From: Cyanobacteria bacterium UBA7753
GTDB taxonomy: Bacteria > Cyanobacteriota > Vampirovibrionia > Gastranaerophilales > Gastranaerophilaceae
Direction of reading: 5' to 3'
Length of the DNA: 34,471 nucleotides
NCBI GenBank assembly: GCA_002481545.1
Contig: DLEF01000060.1
Coordinates: 1 to 34,471 of the forward strand
Shown here piece after piece: positions 32,918-34,471 of the stretch. Numbering within the stretch: position 1 is the first letter of the stretch; the number at the start of each line of letters is the position of its first letter. The notes beneath the pieces were generated by a model. The model had not been told where the DNA came from. It searched no databases and saw nothing but the letters and a program-made list of their open reading frames with translations. A program made the position numbers and the translations under genes.

Positions 32918-34192
32918 TTACTTTTTCAAGAATGGCGGAATATCAATCGGCGTATTGAACGGTTTTGGTGCTGCAGCCGGACTTGGAGCCGGTTGAGCAG
33001 ATGAACCTGCCGATGATGCAGAAGTATTAAATAAAGGGATATTTATATCTCCTCCGGTTTTACTACTGCTTCCTGTGCTTGAACTGCTGCTACCGAATAA
33101 TGTATCAATATTCGGGAACGGGCTGTCTTTCTTTGCACCGCCGAGATTAACAGGTGACGGTTGAGATTTTAAATCAAACCCTGTTGCGATAACGGTAATA
33201 GATATTTCACCTTGTCTTGTATCATCGATTGTTGTACCGATAATGATTTGAGCATCATCCAATACTGCCTCTTTGATAAGCATAATTGCATCGTGTACTT
33301 CGAACAATGACATATCGGAACCGCCTGTTACGTTGACAATTAAACCGCTTGCACCTTGGATAGAAGTTTCAAGCAAGCTTGAGTTGATAGCGATTTTAGC
33401 AGCCTCAACAGCTCTGCCTTCACCTTCGCCAACACCGATACCCATAACAGCTGAACCTGATGCTTGCATAACGCTCTTAACATCAGCGAAGTCAACGTTA
33501 ATAAGTCCCGGTTTAGTGATGATATTTGAAATACCTTCAACACCTCTTAACAAGACTTCATCAACAATAACGAATGCGTTTTGAACGCCTGTTTTGTTGT
33601 TTGCAACTTCAAATAATTTTTCATTAGGGATAACCAACAATGAATCAACAGCATCTTTAAGTTTTTCCAAACCTTGGTTAGCTTGAGCCATTCTGCGGTT
33701 ACCTTCCATAACGAACGGTTTTGTAACAACAGCTACAGTTAAGATACCCAAATCTTTAGCTATCTTAGCGATAACAGGAGCAGCACCTGTTCCCGTTCCG
33801 CCGCCCATACCTGCGGTTACGAATACCATATCGGCGCCTTCAAGTGCAGCCGTGATTTCTTGTTGAGCTTCTTCAGCGGCTTTTTCACCGATTGAAGGAT
33901 CTCCGCCCGCACCTAAACCGTTTGTAAGTTTAGCACCTATTTGAAGACGGTTGCTGTCTTTTACGGACGATCTGTCCAAAACTTGTTTATCAGTGTTCAT
34001 AACATAAAATTCAACACCTGATAATCCTGATTTTATCATTCTTTCGATAGCGTTACCACCGCCACCGCCGACTCCGACAACTTTAATTCTTGCCAAATTG
34101 TTATCAGGCATTGCTGTAGTTGTGTTGGCTTTGTCATTGGCTTTGTTAGCCGCATCTTTTCTTCCAAAAATATCTGCACTTAAATCTTCCAC
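32918..34192 (-). CDS. ftsZ: Cell division protein FtsZ
   Basis: A 424-residue protein. The tubulin/FtsZ signature is GGGTGTG at 130-136. The N-terminal 33 residues are a variable extension, and residues 335-410 are a Ser/Gly/Pro-rich linker. The C-terminal peptide IDIPPFLKK is the conserved site that binds FtsA/ZipN-type partners. The GTPase core (RLQIGAKLTNGLGAGGDPSI and VMGIGVGEGEGRAVEAAKIA) is most like cyanobacterial FtsZ. The start is GTG at 34192, with GAGG 7 nt upstream. It polymerises into the Z-ring in the cytoplasm. Confidence 0.97.
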   Translation of the reverse strand: MEDLSADIFGRKDAANKANDKANTTTAMPDNNLARIKVVGVGGGGGNAIERMIKSGLSGVEFYVMNTDKQVLDRSSVKDSNRLQIGAKLTNGLGAGGDPSIGEKAAEEAQQEITAALEGADMVFVTAGMGGGTGTGAAPVIAKIAKDLGILTVAVVTKPFVMEGNRRMAQANQGLEKLKDAVDSLLVIPNEKLFEVANNKTGVQNAFVIVDEVLLRGVEGISNIITKPGLINVDFADVKSVMQASGSAVMGIGVGEGEGRAVEAAKIAINSSLLETSIQGASGLIVNVTGGSDMSLFEVHDAIMLIKEAVLDDAQIIIGTTIDDTRQGEISITVIATGFDLKSQPSPVNLGGAKKDSPFPNIDTLFGSSSSSTGSSSKTGGDINIPLFNTSASSAGSSAQPAPSPAAAPKPFNTPIDIPPFLKK

Positions 34193-34471
34193 AATATAAC
34201 CTCATTTTATTGTCTATCAATACTAATTATATAATAACATATTATTTTAAACAGGGAAAATAGTAAAGGACTTTTAAGAAAACACCCTGATTTTTTAATA
34301 TAAGTTTATGAAACTTTACATTTACAGCCCAATCCCACCGTTTTAAGGTTAGGAATAAAAAAGGGTACATTTATTTCAAGAATATGCATTCGCTCCGCGT
34401 TGCACTCCTCCTAACCTCCCCCTCAGGGGCGGAACCCGCACGTAACAAAAGTAGGCGCACGGGTTGTGCTT
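34193..34471. other. Upstream region of ftsZ, and edge repeat
   Basis: The ftsZ promoter is probably in the AT-rich 34210-34260, where several TATTAT-like boxes lie on the minus strand; I cannot choose one. From 34385 to the end the sequence becomes GC-rich (CGCTCCGCG, CCCCTCAGGGGCGG, GCGCACGGG) and looks like another dispersed element cut by the window edge. Confidence 0.4.

Overview
The window is AT-rich bacterial chromosome carrying core genes (ftsZ, miaA, rpsO, rpsU, a comM/yifB-type gene, gcvPB) mixed with mobile and accessory DNA. FtsZ has a cyanobacteria-like body and an IDIPPFLKK tail. Several proteins are lineage-restricted and some start with a short phenylalanine-rich tag (for example SFTPSVTFRSN). 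Together this suggests a non-photosynthetic relative of Cyanobacteria, a gut Melainabacteria/Gastranaerophilales type organism. That assignment is inference from protein character (about 65 percent sure), not from rRNA.

Layout. 1-4127 is a prophage edge or remnant: a small protein, a lipase-3-like hydrolase, an opposite-strand membrane protein and a podovirus-like portal protein. The hydrolase and the portal have almost identical hairpin-containing leaders. 4243-5298 holds two membrane proteins. 9475-5463 (minus) is a probable operon: a PF14907-type nucleotidyltransferase, two tandem zinc medium-chain dehydrogenases and an exported helical protein. 9870-12178 is a lytic transglycosylase facing a ComM-like AAA+ protein. 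12327-14611 holds a small basic protein, ribosomal protein S21 and an AGCS alanine/glycine symporter. 15236-18239 holds an XRE regulator, a small tagged protein behind a promoter crowded with AGTGT half-sites, and a 610-residue orphan membrane protein. 18240-19751 holds dispersed repeats, rpsO, a strong candidate small structured RNA, and three operator-like repeats spaced exactly 33 bp apart.

19603-20820 is a compact mobile module: the mobile mystery protein A (HTH) and B (Fic) pair, bracketed by inverted 17-bp ends. A 235-bp gene-less element at 23758-23992 has the same ends. 21039-23642 is an exported M16 protease. 24142-26177 is a small sigma-like regulator translationally joined to gcvPB. 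26208-26914 is a HEPN/MNT (HepT-MntA-like) toxin-antitoxin pair, followed by an ORF6N pseudogene with two independent lesions. 27615-32757 holds a 2-hydroxyacyl-CoA dehydratase/activase-related protein, two unknown proteins, miaA, a uridine-kinase-like P-loop protein and a small unknown protein. ftsZ closes the window on the minus strand.

Best candidates for something undescribed are the structured RNA at 19222-19343; the pairing of a toxin-antitoxin-like module and a MITE-like element through shared ends; the 33-bp-phased operators over the mobile mystery A start; a recurring -10 box placed 6 nt before ATG, suggesting leaderless mRNAs; and the hydrolase/membrane-protein insert in the prophage remnant.
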